NCBI GenBank assembly: GCA_937934355.1 | Contig: CALGZY010000007.1 | Coordinates: 1-23,117 of the forward strand | Length of the DNA: 23,117 nucleotides | From: an uncultured Collinsella sp. | GTDB lineage: Bacteria; Actinomycetota; Coriobacteriia; Coriobacteriales; Coriobacteriaceae | Direction of reading: 5' to 3' | Part shown: one piece after another, positions 7,210-15,164 of the stretch | How positions within the stretch are numbered: position 1 is the first letter of the stretch | How the letters are laid out: every line of letters starts with the position of its first letter | Program-made: the position numbers and the translations under genes | Notes under the pieces: generated by a model | Told to the model about the DNA's origin: nothing | Databases searched by the model: none | Seen by the model: only the letters and a program-made list of their open reading frames with translations

Positions 7210-8172
7210 ATGTCCGAAACCGGTCTGTTGCCGGCATATCTGATCGTCGGTTCCGACGGAGTCAAACGCGACCACGCTGTCTCGCGTATGAAGGCGCGTC
7301 TGGAAAAGGCGGGCATGGTCGAGTTCAACCTCGACGAGCGCGATATGACCAAAGACCCCGATATCGAGTCGATTATCGGATCGCTCAACACCTTTCCCAT
7401 GGGCAGCGAGTTTCGCCTGGTAATCCTTGACGGCTGTTCAAAGCTCGCCAAGGCGGTCTCGGAGCCGCTTGTCGAGTATTTGGCGAGTCCCAGCCCCACA
7501 ACGGTCTGCCTCATCATTGCCGACTCGCTTGCCAAGAACACACGCCTGTATAAGGCGATCGCCAAGATCGATAAGAAGGCCGTGATCGATTGCTCCGGCA
7601 CCAAGCGCTGGGAGCTACCGCGTCGCGTGCAGCAGATGGCGACGCAGCGCGGCAAGTCGATCTCGACGGCGGCCGCCGAGGAGCTCGTCTCGCGTTCGGG
7701 CGAGAACACTCGCATGCTCGATAACGACTTGGCTAAGCTTGCCCAGATGGTCGAGGCGCCCCAGATTGAGCTTGCCGACGTTGAGCGCTGGATTGTACGT
7801 ACGGCCGAGGTTCAACCCTGGGACTTTCTCAATGCGGTCTCGGCACGTGACATGCGACGCTCGCTCGAGCTTTTCAATCTATTGCCCGCCAAGAGCTACG
7901 TGTGGACTTACACGTTGCTGTGCGGCCGCATCCGCGAGCTTATCGTCGCCAAGGCGCTCGATGCGCGCGGACAGGGTCGTGAGCTGGCCGCAACGCTCAA
8001 GCTCCAGTCCTGGCAGGTCAAGAATCACTTGACCTGGGCACGTCGCTTTTCGATGGCAGAGCTCGTCGCGGCGCTCGAGGGGGCGGTCGATGTAGAGCTC
8101 GCGCTCAAGGGTTCGGCCGATTCTGAGGCCGCGCTTTTGCTCTGGATTACGAACATCTTGAGAAAATCGTGA
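7210..8172 (+). CDS. holA: DNA polymerase III subunit delta
   Basis: Delta is the wrench of the clamp loader: it opens the beta sliding clamp so it can be loaded on DNA. The 320-residue protein has the N-terminal RecA-like fold without a functional Walker A motif (AYLIVGSDGVKRDHAV), the clamp-contacting region, then PWDFLNAVSARDMRRSLELFN and a helical C-terminal collar (ALEGAVDVELALKGSADSEAALLLWI), all typical of HolA. The ATG at 7210 has the strong GGGAGGGGAG just upstream (7196-7205). A longer frame from 7168 starts inside the predicted -10 box and is rejected. comEC-holA-rpsT is a widely conserved neighbourhood in Gram-positive bacteria and shows no functional link to competence beyond location. 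Confidence 0.93.
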   Translation: MSETGLLPAYLIVGSDGVKRDHAVSRMKARLEKAGMVEFNLDERDMTKDPDIESIIGSLNTFPMGSEFRLVILDGCSKLAKAVSEPLVEYLASPSPTTVCLIIADSLAKNTRLYKAIAKIDKKAVIDCSGTKRWELPRRVQQMATQRGKSISTAAAEELVSRSGENTRMLDNDLAKLAQMVEAPQIELADVERWIVRTAEVQPWDFLNAVSARDMRRSLELFNLLPAKSYVWTYTLLCGRIRELIVAKALDARGQGRELAATLKLQSWQVKNHLTWARRFSMAELVAALEGAVDVELALKGSADSEAALLLWITNILRKS

Positions 8173-8221
8173 TGATACCTGCCTATTTGACAAATTCGTT
8201 CTATCCCTTTGAGGGGGAGCG

Positions 8222-8230
8222 TGCTATAGT
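8222..8230 (+). promoter_or_regulatory. Extended -10 promoter of rpsT
   Basis: TGCTATAGT is an extended -10 element (TGn followed by TATAGT at 8225-8230). A consensus TTGACA at 8187-8192 is 32 bp away, too far to act as its -35, so the TGn extension probably compensates. The start would fall near 8237, giving a leader of about 70 nt. Confidence 0.55.
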
Positions 8231-8240
8231 AGGCGCTTGC

Positions 8241-8278
8241 ATGACCTCACCGTGTCTCAGAGGTGTCATACATTTTTT
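8241..8278 (+). promoter_or_regulatory. Hairpin plus T-run in rpsT leader (possible attenuator)
   Basis: ATGACCTC (8241-8248) pairs with GAGGTGTCAT (8260-8269) with a 2-nt bulge and an 11-nt loop. After 3 nt comes a run of six T (8273-8278). It resembles an intrinsic terminator but lies downstream of the predicted rpsT promoter and upstream of its ribosome-binding site. It could therefore stop or tune transcription of rpsT, or end readthrough from holA. Confidence 0.5.
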
Positions 8279-8305
8279 GCAAGGAACTCGAAAGGAACTC
8301 CAGAA

Positions 8306-8572
8306 GTGGCAAACATCAAGTCTCAGAAGAAGCGTATCCGCACCAATGAGGCAGCTCGCATGCGTAACAAGGCTGTCAAGTCCGAGCTCAAGACGCTGAC
8401 CAAGCACGTCCAGTCCGCCGTCGCCGAGGGCGACGCCGAGAAGGCCCAGGCTGCCCTCAAGACCGTCACCAAGCGTCTCGACATGGCTGCCGCCAAGCAT
8501 GTTATCCACAAGAACCAGGCTTCCAACCGCAAGTCCGGTCTTGCCAAGCTCGTGAACAGCATCAACGCTTAA
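8306..8572 (+). CDS. rpsT: Ribosomal protein S20
   Basis: S20 (88 residues) binds 16S rRNA early in small-subunit assembly. The reading [21 protein letters not shown] with many Lys/Arg, a long helical middle and [25 protein letters not shown] is characteristic. The start is GTG at 8306, preceded at 9 nt by AAAGGA (8291-8296). The frame stays open upstream to a TTG at 8237, but family alignment and the ribosome-binding site fix the start here. A duplicated AAGGAACTC lies at 8281-8300 just before the start. E. coli rpsT also has a non-ATG (UUG) start and is autoregulated, so the weak start may serve the same purpose (inference). The gene is monocistronic, with its own promoter and a strong terminator. 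Confidence 0.96.
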   Translation: MANIKSQKKRIRTNEAARMRNKAVKSELKTLTKHVQSAVAEGDAEKAQAALKTVTKRLDMAAAKHVIHKNQASNRKSGLAKLVNSINA

Positions 8573-8606
8573 GTTGTAAATTTCACACCACACAGATTAC
8601 GCGCAT

Positions 8607-8645
8607 AAATGGAGCCTGTTTTATGGAACAGGCTCCATTTTTTGT
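8607..8645 (+). terminator. Strong intrinsic terminator after rpsT
   Basis: AAATGGAGCCTGTT (8607-8620) and AACAGGCTCCATTT (8627-8640) form a perfect 14-bp stem with loop TTATGG, followed by more T. The ATG at 8609 within the stem opens the lepA frame but is not a credible start. Confidence 0.93.
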
Positions 8646-8655
8646 ACCGCTCGGG

Positions 8656-8661
8656 TAAGAT
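8656..8661 (+). promoter_or_regulatory. -10 box of an apparently leaderless lepA transcript
   Basis: TAAGAT ends 7 nt before the lepA ATG at 8669, the spacing seen in leaderless actinobacterial mRNAs. No Shine-Dalgarno is present between them, and the rpsT terminator directly upstream excludes most readthrough. The 11-bp CCGCTCGGGTA (8647-8657) recurs exactly at the dnaJ-like gene promoter (12765-12775). Confidence 0.5.
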
Positions 8662-8668
8662 AGTCCGC

Positions 8669-10480
8669 ATGAATACTTCAATTGACATTTCCCACATCCG
8701 CAACTTCTCGATTGTTGCGCACATCGACCATGGCAAGTCCACGATCAGTGACCGCATTCTCGAGCTCACCCATACCGTCGACGAGCGCGACATGGAGTCG
8801 CAGCTGCTCGACACCATGGATATCGAGCGCGAGCGCGGCATCACGATCAAGTCCAATGCCGTTCGCGTGTCCTATGACGCCGACGATGGCGAGACGTATC
8901 AGTTCAATCTGATCGATACGCCGGGCCACGTGGACTTTACCTATGAGGTCTCGCGCTCGCTGGCAGCCTGTGAGGGCGCGGTGCTCGTTGTCGACGCCAC
9001 ACAGGGCGTCGAGGCACAGACCGTCTCCAACGCGACGCTTGCCATGAACGCCAATCTGGACATTGTGCCGGCCATCAACAAGATCGACCTGCCCTCGGCT
9101 CATCCCGACGAGGTTAAGACCGAGATCGAGGATGACCTGGCGATCCCTGCCGATGATGCCGTGTGTGTCTCGGGCAAGACCGGCGAGGGCATCCACGATC
9201 TGCTGGAGTCCATTGTCTTTCTGATCTCTCCGCCCAAGGGCGATGCGAATGCGCCGCTCAAGGCACTCATTCTGGATTCATACTTCGACGAGTATCGTGG
9301 CGTCGTCGCCACGGTGCGCATCTTTGACGGCTCCATCAAAAAGGGCGATACCTTGCGCATGATGCAGGCAAAGGGCGACTTTTTGGTCGATGGCGTGGGC
9401 GTCAAGCGTCCCGCCGAGACGCCGGTCGACGCGCTGACGGTCGGCGAGGTCGGATACGTGGTCACGGGCCTGAAGGACCCCGAGGCCGTTCGCGTGGGCG
9501 ACACCCTTACCTGGGCGTCGAACCCCTGCCCCGAGCCGCTTCCCGGTTACCGCGAGGCTAAGCCCATGGTCTATACGGGCCTGTTCCCGATCGATAACAA
9601 GGACTACGAGAACCTGCGTGACGCGCTCGATAAGCTGCATGTCAACGACCCGTCGTTGGTGTGGGAGCCCGAGACTTCGGTGGCGCTCGGCTTTGGTTTC
9701 CGCGTTGGCTTCTTGGGCCTGCTGCATATGGAGGTCGTCAAGGAGCGCCTGGAGCGCGAGTTCAACCTGGACCTGATTGCCACGAGCCCTTCGGTGGACT
9801 ATCACGTCTACAAGACCGACGGCGAGATGATTGATGTTCGCAGCCCGCAGGATCTGCCCGAGGCTACGCGCATCGAGCGCATCGAGGAGCCCTACCTCAA
9901 GGCCAAGATTATCTGTCCGCCCGAGTATACGGGTGCCGTCATGCAGCTCGCTATCGAGCATCGCGGCATTACAACCGACATGATCCATCTCACGAGCAAA
10001 TCGGTCGAGATGCGTTTCGACATGCCGCTTGCCGAGCTCATTTTGGACTTCTTTGACCAGCTCAAGAGCCGTACCAAGGGCTATGCCTCGCTCGACTACG
10101 AGTTCAACGAGTATCGTCCCTCCGAGCTCGTGAAGCTTGATATCTTGCTTTCGGGCGACGAGGTGGACGCGCTGTCGTTTATCGTGCACAAGGATAAGGC
10201 TTATGGCCTGGCCCGCGGTCTGTGCGACAAGCTCAAGGAAATCATTCCGCGCCAGCTGTTCGAGGTGCCCATCCAGGGTGCTATCGGTAACAAGATCATC
10301 GCCCGTTCCACCGTCAAAGCGCGTCGCAAGGACGTTCTTGCCAAGTGCTACGGCGGCGATATCTCGCGTAAGCGCAAGCTGCTCGAGAAGCAGAAAGAGG
10401 GCAAGAAGCGCATGAAGGCCATCGGCTCGGTCGAGGTTCCGCAGGAGGCCTTTATGGCGATTCTCAAGGTGGACGAGTAG
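8669..10480 (+). CDS. lepA: Elongation factor 4 (LepA), translational GTPase
   Basis: LepA is a ribosome-binding GTPase implicated in back-translocation and 30S subunit biogenesis. The 603-residue protein has the G1 loop AHIDHGKST (17-25), RGITI switch, G3 DTPGHVDF (from 83) and G4 NKID (from 137). EF-G-like domains 2, 3 and 5 and the LepA-specific C-terminal domain with [41 protein letters not shown] residues follow, the full family architecture. The ATG at 8669 ([21 protein letters not shown]) matches the family N-terminus; a 20-codon upstream extension would begin inside the rpsT terminator. There is no Shine-Dalgarno, in line with a leaderless mRNA. dusB begins 4 bp after the stop. Confidence 0.96.
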   Translation: MNTSIDISHIRNFSIVAHIDHGKSTISDRILELTHTVDERDMESQLLDTMDIERERGITIKSNAVRVSYDADDGETYQFNLIDTPGHVDFTYEVSRSLAACEGAVLVVDATQGVEAQTVSNATLAMNANLDIVPAINKIDLPSAHPDEVKTEIEDDLAIPADDAVCVSGKTGEGIHDLLESIVFLISPPKGDANAPLKALILDSYFDEYRGVVATVRIFDGSIKKGDTLRMMQAKGDFLVDGVGVKRPAETPVDALTVGEVGYVVTGLKDPEAVRVGDTLTWASNPCPEPLPGYREAKPMVYTGLFPIDNKDYENLRDALDKLHVNDPSLVWEPETSVALGFGFRVGFLGLLHMEVVKERLEREFNLDLIATSPSVDYHVYKTDGEMIDVRSPQDLPEATRIERIEEPYLKAKIICPPEYTGAVMQLAIEHRGITTDMIHLTSKSVEMRFDMPLAELILDFFDQLKSRTKGYASLDYEFNEYRPSELVKLDILLSGDEVDALSFIVHKDKAYGLARGLCDKLKEIIPRQLFEVPIQGAIGNKIIARSTVKARRKDVLAKCYGGDISRKRKLLEKQKEGKKRMKAIGSVEVPQEAFMAILKVDE

Positions 10481-10484
10481 GTCC

Positions 10485-11528
10485 ATGGCACTTTCTGAAT
10501 ACAGCAAGCGGTTGCTTGGCGCCTATGCCGAGCAGCCGTTCCTTATGGCTCCCATGGCGGGCGTGACCGATTCCGCCTATCGCATCATGTGCCGCCGTCG
10601 CGGTGCCAATCTCGCCTATAGCGAGATGGTGAGCGTGGCGGGCCTTGCCTATGCCAGCAATAAGACGTGGCGCCTGGTACTGCCGGCCGACGAGGAGCAG
10701 CAGATCTGCGTGCAGCTCTTTGGTTCCAAGCCCGATCAGTTTGCGAGTGCCGTCGCTGCCGTCGAGGAACGCGTGGGCGATCGCCTGTCATTGATTGATA
10801 TCAACATGGCCTGTCCGGCTCGCAAGGTCGTTACCAAGGGCGAGGGCTCGGCGCTTATGCGCACGCCCGACCTGGCCGAGAAGATTGTCGAGGCAGCGGT
10901 GGGCGCGGCGCATGTTCCCGTGACCGTGAAGATCCGCAAGGGTTTTTATGCCGAGGATCGCAACGCCGCAACGTTTGCCCAGATGCTCGAAGGGGCGGGC
11001 GCCTCTGCAGTTGCCGTGCACGGTCGTTGTGCCACGCAGCTCTATACGGGCCAGGCCGATTGGTCTGTCGTCGATGAGGTTGCCGACGCTGTCGAGATTC
11101 CCGTGATTGGTTCGGGCGATGTGTTCTCGGCCGAGGACGCTGCTGAGCATCTGAGCGGCTCGGGTGCCAGCGCGGTGTTTATCGCGCGCGGCATCTACGG
11201 CAATCCATGGGTGTTCGGCGATGCCCGAGCCCTTGCACTCGATGGCACGCCGGTTCCTTCTCGCTCCTCGGTCGAGCGCCTGGAGGCTCTGCGTGAGCAC
11301 CTGACGTTGACGCACGAGCTTCTGCCGCTTATGTCGCGCGCCCGTACGTATGCAAGCTGGTACTTAAAGGGCATGCCCCATGCCGCCGCCTGGCGCGCTC
11401 GGGTGGTGCGCTGCTCCACGTACGAGGAGTTTATGGCGCTGGTCGATGATATCGAGCGCGACGTGGTGGCCTGCGAGGCCGCGCTTGCCGCCGGTGAGTC
11501 GGTGCCCGCTCATCCGCTGGAGGCTTAA
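10485..11528 (+). CDS. dusB: tRNA-dihydrouridine synthase (DusB family)
   Basis: Dus enzymes use FMN and NADPH to reduce specific tRNA uridines to dihydrouridine. The 347-residue protein begins with the barrel motif LMAPMAGVTDSAYR and SEMVS. The catalytic cysteine C110 is in INMACPARKV, where most DusB proteins read INMGCP. Next come the tRNA/FMN segment HGRCATQLYTGQADW and the phosphate-binding IPVIGSGDVFSAEDA and ARGIYGNPWVF. A helical recognition domain ends the protein. The ATG at 10485 lies 4 bp after lepA with only weak ribosome-binding potential, so coupling to lepA is likely. hemW follows after 2 bp. Assignment to DusB rather than another Dus is by overall similarity and genomic type, not by a specific diagnostic. 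Confidence 0.9.
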   Translation: MALSEYSKRLLGAYAEQPFLMAPMAGVTDSAYRIMCRRRGANLAYSEMVSVAGLAYASNKTWRLVLPADEEQQICVQLFGSKPDQFASAVAAVEERVGDRLSLIDINMACPARKVVTKGEGSALMRTPDLAEKIVEAAVGAAHVPVTVKIRKGFYAEDRNAATFAQMLEGAGASAVAVHGRCATQLYTGQADWSVVDEVADAVEIPVIGSGDVFSAEDAAEHLSGSGASAVFIARGIYGNPWVFGDARALALDGTPVPSRSSVERLEALREHLTLTHELLPLMSRARTYASWYLKGMPHAAAWRARVVRCSTYEEFMALVDDIERDVVACEAALAAGESVPAHPLEA

Positions 11529-11530
11529 GG

Positions 11531-12763
11531 GTGGCCGTTACCGCGCTGTATGTGCACGTGCCGTTTTGCGCTCAAAAATGCCGCTATTGCGATTTTGACT
11601 CGCGCAGCTTCGCTCCGTGCGACCTGGGTGCTGCGCTCGATGCCTATTTTGAGCAGCTGTATGCACGCCTCGATGCCTTTGGAGACGCCGGGGCGCTTGC
11701 GCAGGTCCGCACCGTCTATGTTGGCGGCGGCACGCCGTCGCTGGCGGGGGAGCGTCTGGTAGAACTCGCCCGGCGTATCTCTGCGTGGTGTAAGCCCGTT
11801 GAGTTTACCTGCGAGGCTAATCCTGAGTCACTGACCTCCGAGCTTGCCACTGCGCTTGCCGAGGTTGGTGTCACGCGTGTCTCTCTGGGCGTCCAAACGC
11901 TCGATAACACCGAACTTGCGACCATCGGCCGTATTCACGATGCCGATCGGGCGCTTGAGGCTATCGCGACGGTGAAGGATGTTGGGCTCGATGCGTCGTG
12001 CGACCTTATGTGTGGACTTCCCGGCCAGACCGCAGCGAGTTGGAAGAGCACGCTCGATGACGTGCTGGCGGCGGCTCCGCACCATGTGTCGGTCTATCCG
12101 CTCACGCTCGAGGAGGGTACGCCGCTTTACCGCATGGCGTGCCGTGACGAGTCGCTCGAGCCCGATGAGGATTTCCAAGCTGCATGCATGGACGTTGCGC
12201 GCGAGCGGCTGTGTTCGGCGGGCTACCATCCGTATGAGGTGGCGAGCTACGCGCTCGATGGGCATGAATGCGCTCACAATATCGCCTACTGGACTGGTCG
12301 GGGCTATCTGGGTTTGGGCCGTTCTGCCGCGGGTATGCTCGATGCCGAGGATTTCGATCGCTTGGCTGGACTGTTTCCTGACGTTCCTGCTCGCGGTGAT
12401 GCACACCGCGTGCGTCTGGTGCAACGTGATGATGGCGCGACGGCGTTTGAGGCCGAATATCTGTCGCAGCGCGAGGCTGCGGCCGAAGACATGATGCTCG
12501 CTTGCCGCATGACGCGCGGTGTTGCGTCCGATCTGTTGGTTCGCGCGGCTTGTGTCATCCCAACGGGCGAGCTGGCGGCGGCCTGCGACCGTGCGCTCGA
12601 GTTGGGCCTTGCCACCTGGGTGACCGATCATGTTGAAGGACATGCGGGGCGCGTCACCTCAAAAGACGTTATCGCAGGTCGCGCCCGCGCCCGTTTAGCG
12701 CCGACCCACCTGGGCTGGCTCGATGGAAATATGCTGTTCGAGCTGTTTTGGGGTCTAGCCTAG
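11531..12763 (+). CDS. hemW: Radical SAM heme chaperone HemW
   Basis: HemW, long annotated as oxygen-independent coproporphyrinogen III oxidase, binds heme and is thought to insert it into membrane cytochromes. The 410-residue protein starts directly with the radical SAM motif YVHVPFCAQKCRYCDF (C13, C17, C20). GGGTPSL, the SAM-binding ANPESLT, SLGVQTLD and the HemW-typical HNIAYWTGRGYLGLGRSA follow. A winged-helix-like C-terminus completes it. The three-cysteine arrangement with a fourth Cys absent fits HemW rather than HemN. The start is GTG at 11531, 2 bp after dusB, with AAGG just before it. The promoter of the next gene overlaps its last codons. Confidence 0.92.
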   Translation: MAVTALYVHVPFCAQKCRYCDFDSRSFAPCDLGAALDAYFEQLYARLDAFGDAGALAQVRTVYVGGGTPSLAGERLVELARRISAWCKPVEFTCEANPESLTSELATALAEVGVTRVSLGVQTLDNTELATIGRIHDADRALEAIATVKDVGLDASCDLMCGLPGQTAASWKSTLDDVLAAAPHHVSVYPLTLEEGTPLYRMACRDESLEPDEDFQAACMDVARERLCSAGYHPYEVASYALDGHECAHNIAYWTGRGYLGLGRSAAGMLDAEDFDRLAGLFPDVPARGDAHRVRLVQRDDGATAFEAEYLSQREAAAEDMMLACRMTRGVASDLLVRAACVIPTGELAAACDRALELGLATWVTDHVEGHAGRVTSKDVIAGRARARLAPTHLGWLDGNMLFELFWGLA

Positions 12764-12764
12764 G

Positions 12765-12779
12765 CCGCTCGGGTAGAAT
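12765..12779 (+). promoter_or_regulatory. Candidate promoter of the membrane DnaJ-like gene
   Basis: TAGAAT (12774-12779) is a good -10; no clear -35 is present at 16-18 bp. The box is preceded by CCGCTCGGGTA (12765-12775), identical over 11 bp to the lepA -10 region. No CIRCE (HrcA) or HAIR (HspR) heat-shock operator was found between here and the start codon. Confidence 0.45.
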
Positions 12780-12821
12780 TACCGCAATATATACGCTGCT
12801 GTGAGCAGGAGGTTGCCGCGC

Positions 12822-13925
12822 ATGGCGACGATGAACGAAAAAGATTACTACGAGATTTTGGGCGTCTCCAAGGACGCCACCTCGCGTGATATTCAAAAGG
12901 CTTTCCAGCAAAAGGCCCGCAAGCTCCATCCGGACGTCAATAAAGAGCCGGATGCCGAGGAAAAGTTTAAAGAGGTTTCCGAGGCCTACGCCGTGCTCTC
13001 GGACGAGCAGAAGCGTGCGCGTTACGACGCCATGCGGTCGGGTAATCCCTTTGCCGGTGCACCGACGGCTTCGCCCTATGGCGGTGGCTATGCCGGCAGC
13101 GCCGGTTACGGCAATCCCTTTGACGGCGGTTTCCCCTTCGGGGGCGCCTGGGGCCAGCCCCGTCGCGGCCAGGCGGCCTACAACCCCGAGAGTGGCGCCA
13201 ACGTGGTCGTCGATATCAAGCTCGACGCCAAGGAGGCTAAGGGCGGTGCCCACAAGACCGTTCGCTACACCCGCTTTGACACCTGCGGACATTGTGGCGG
13301 ATCGGGCTCCGTTTCGTCAGAGCATGCCCACACCTGTCCGAGTTGCGGTGGTCGCGGCCATATCGATGTTGACCTGTCCTTCCTGTTTGGTGCGGGCACG
13401 TTCCAGACGGTTTGTCCTGAGTGCGGCGGTTCCGGCAAGGTCGTTGCCGACCCCTGCCCCGATTGCAGTGGCAGCGGCCGTGTCCGTGTGACCTCCGAGC
13501 AGACGATTGAGTTTCCCGCCGGCACGCATGATGGCGACGAGGTGCGCATCCCCAACATGGGTCACGCCGGCACGAACGGCGCTTCGGGCGGCGATCTGGT
13601 CGGTCGTGCGCACGTCGAGGCCGAGCGCCTGGAGGGTAAGGCTCGCACCGGCTTCTACCTCATGGGCATTATCGCTCCGTTTTTGGTGCTGTCGGCCATC
13701 TCGGGCGTGTTCTCCGCCTTCGCCATGATGTGCTTCATTCCGTTTGCCATGGGCTTGTTCATGGTGCTGTCGGACGGCGTGCTTCATCGCAGCCTGCTGT
13801 GGTGGAAGCGCGGCGCGATGCAGTTTGCCAATGGTTTTGCCAACGGCTTTATGTTTGCGCTCGTGTCGGTCTGGTTTGCGAGCTGCTCGCAGCAGGCCAT
13901 GCTTTCGCCCTACGGGATGCAATAA
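12822..13925 (+). CDS. DnaJ-like co-chaperone with C-terminal membrane helices
   Basis: A 367-residue type I-like DnaJ with an altered end. The J domain (about 5-70, HPD at 36-38) should stimulate an Hsp70 ATPase. A Gly/Phe/Tyr-rich linker (about 72-120) and a start of the C-terminal domain follow. The zinc region has all four CxxCxGxG motifs, from C155 (CGHCGGSG) to C212 (CPDCSGSG). After the partial beta domain (to [15 protein letters not shown]) the usual second substrate domain and dimerisation end are missing. In their place are three hydrophobic stretches, about 278-298, 299-317 and 335-353, predicted membrane helices. The ATG at 12822 follows AGGAGG (12807-12812); an in-frame GTG at 12801 would precede that site. 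It could be a membrane-anchored Hsp70 recruiter. It is not a simple frameshift, since the hydrophobic tail is in frame and ends cleanly. Confidence 0.88.
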   Translation: MATMNEKDYYEILGVSKDATSRDIQKAFQQKARKLHPDVNKEPDAEEKFKEVSEAYAVLSDEQKRARYDAMRSGNPFAGAPTASPYGGGYAGSAGYGNPFDGGFPFGGAWGQPRRGQAAYNPESGANVVVDIKLDAKEAKGGAHKTVRYTRFDTCGHCGGSGSVSSEHAHTCPSCGGRGHIDVDLSFLFGAGTFQTVCPECGGSGKVVADPCPDCSGSGRVRVTSEQTIEFPAGTHDGDEVRIPNMGHAGTNGASGGDLVGRAHVEAERLEGKARTGFYLMGIIAPFLVLSAISGVFSAFAMMCFIPFAMGLFMVLSDGVLHRSLLWWKRGAMQFANGFANGFMFALVSVWFASCSQQAMLSPYGMQ

Positions 13926-13940
13926 CATCAAACCCTCTGT

Positions 13941-13969
13941 TTGCGGCCGGCCCAGCTTGGGTATAGGAC
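13941..13969 (+). promoter_or_regulatory. Weak candidate promoter of dnaJ
   Basis: TTGCGG (13941-13946) and TAGGAC (13964-13969) are 17 bp apart; TATAGG (13962-13967) is an alternative -10 with a 15-bp spacer. It lies in the 81-bp gap between the two dnaJ genes. Readthrough from the upstream gene is equally possible since no terminator is seen. Confidence 0.3.
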
Positions 13970-14006
13970 GCACTGTGACAATAATGAAAGTTGGAAGGAT
14001 TCGGTC

Positions 14007-15155
14007 GTGTCGGAAAATAGGGATTACTACGAGGTACTTGGCGTTGACAAGGATGCCGACGCGCGGACGATCAAGCGCGCGTTTCTAAAGAAAGCCCGTA
14101 CGGTACACCCGGATGTTTCGGACGACCCCGAGGCCGAGGCCAAGTTCAAAGAGCTCAACGAGGCCTATTCCGTTCTTTCCGACGAGCAGAAGCGTGCTAA
14201 CTACGACCGTTACGGCACCGCTGACGGCCCTGGTGGCTCTGGCTATGTCGACATCAACGATATCTTTGGCGGCATGGGCATGGACGACCTCTTCTCGTCG
14301 TTCTTTGGCGGCGGTGCCGGCGGTGGCGCCCGAAATCGCCGCGAGCGTCGTCGCGGCCGCGATATGGCCATTTCCCTTTCGGTTACGCTCGAGGAGGCGG
14401 CGCTCGGCTGCAAAAAGACGATTAGCTACGACCGTCTTGCCCCTTGCGATGACTGTAATGGTACCGGCAAGGCCGAGGGCGCGACCGAAAAGCAGTGCAG
14501 CCGCTGTCACGGCACAGGCTATGTGACGACGGTCCAGCGTTCTTTCCTGGGCCAGGTTCAGTCCTCTTCGCCCTGTCCCGACTGCCACGGCGAAGGCACG
14601 GTCATCGATCATCCCTGCGAGACCTGTGATGGCCAGGGCCGCACGCCTTCTCACGAAAAGATTGACATCGATATTCCCGCCGGTGTTTCGACCGGTCGTC
14701 AGCTGCGCGTGAGTGGTTTTGGCGAGGCTGGCCTTCGTGGCGAGCCGTCAGGCGACCTGATCGTCAACGTGCGTGTCGCCGACCACGAGCGTTTTAAGCG
14801 TAATGGCGATGACTTGTATCTGGTGAGCGATATCTCGATTGCGCAGGCCGCGCTCGGTTGCGAGATTGAGGTCGAGGGCATTATGCCTGACGAGGTCGTC
14901 AAGGTTGCGGTTCCCGCCGGCACGCAGTACGGTGACACCGTGAGCGTCAACAATTACGGCATGCCGCGTATCGGCGGTGGCGGTTCGCGCGGTCGTCTGG
15001 TCGTGCAGCTGCGCGTTGTCGTCCCCACCAATCTCTCCAACAAGCAGCGCGAGCTGCTTCGCGCCTTTGCCGACGAGATGGGCGATGACGTCGCATCCGG
15101 TAAGAAGTCGGTGACCGACCGTATCAAGAGCGCCCTCGACGACATCCTCGATTAA
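14007..15155 (+). CDS. dnaJ: Chaperone protein DnaJ (type I Hsp40)
   Basis: DnaJ delivers unfolded clients to DnaK and stimulates its ATP hydrolysis. The 382-residue protein is complete: J domain (1-70, HPD at 34-36) and a Gly-rich linker with GGMGMDDLFSSFFGGG. The zinc-binding domain has four CxxCxGxG units from C147 (CDDCNGTG) to C204 (CETCDGQG). Two beta-sandwich substrate domains (IDIDIPAGVSTGRQLRVSG; GEPSGDLIVNVRV) and a C-terminal dimerisation segment complete it. The start is GTG at 14007 with GGAAGGA (13993-13999) 7 nt upstream; a TTG-initiated longer frame from 13941 lacks a ribosome-binding site and family support. Its J domain resembles that of the upstream gene (both [12 protein letters not shown]), suggesting an old duplication. 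No hrcA, grpE or dnaK is adjacent. mtaB follows after 9 bp. Confidence 0.94.
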   Translation: MSENRDYYEVLGVDKDADARTIKRAFLKKARTVHPDVSDDPEAEAKFKELNEAYSVLSDEQKRANYDRYGTADGPGGSGYVDINDIFGGMGMDDLFSSFFGGGAGGGARNRRERRRGRDMAISLSVTLEEAALGCKKTISYDRLAPCDDCNGTGKAEGATEKQCSRCHGTGYVTTVQRSFLGQVQSSSPCPDCHGEGTVIDHPCETCDGQGRTPSHEKIDIDIPAGVSTGRQLRVSGFGEAGLRGEPSGDLIVNVRVADHERFKRNGDDLYLVSDISIAQAALGCEIEVEGIMPDEVVKVAVPAGTQYGDTVSVNNYGMPRIGGGGSRGRLVVQLRVVVPTNLSNKQRELLRAFADEMGDDVASGKKSVTDRIKSALDDILD

Positions 15156-15164
15156 GGAGCCCGT

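Noticed and set aside
8187..8192. Consensus TTGACA as -35 of the rpsT promoter
   Set aside because: It is 32 bp from TATAGT and no acceptable -10 lies 16-18 bp downstream of it; the TGn extension explains the promoter better.
8609..8668. 20-codon N-terminal extension of LepA
   Set aside because: The ATG lies within the stem of the rpsT terminator and the added residues are not part of the LepA family; the start at 8669 matches the family.
12764..12821. Heat-shock operator (CIRCE or HAIR) before the dnaJ genes
   Set aside because: Neither TTAGCACTC/GAGTGCTAA nor CTTGAGT/ACTCAAG-like halves occur here or in 13926-14006.
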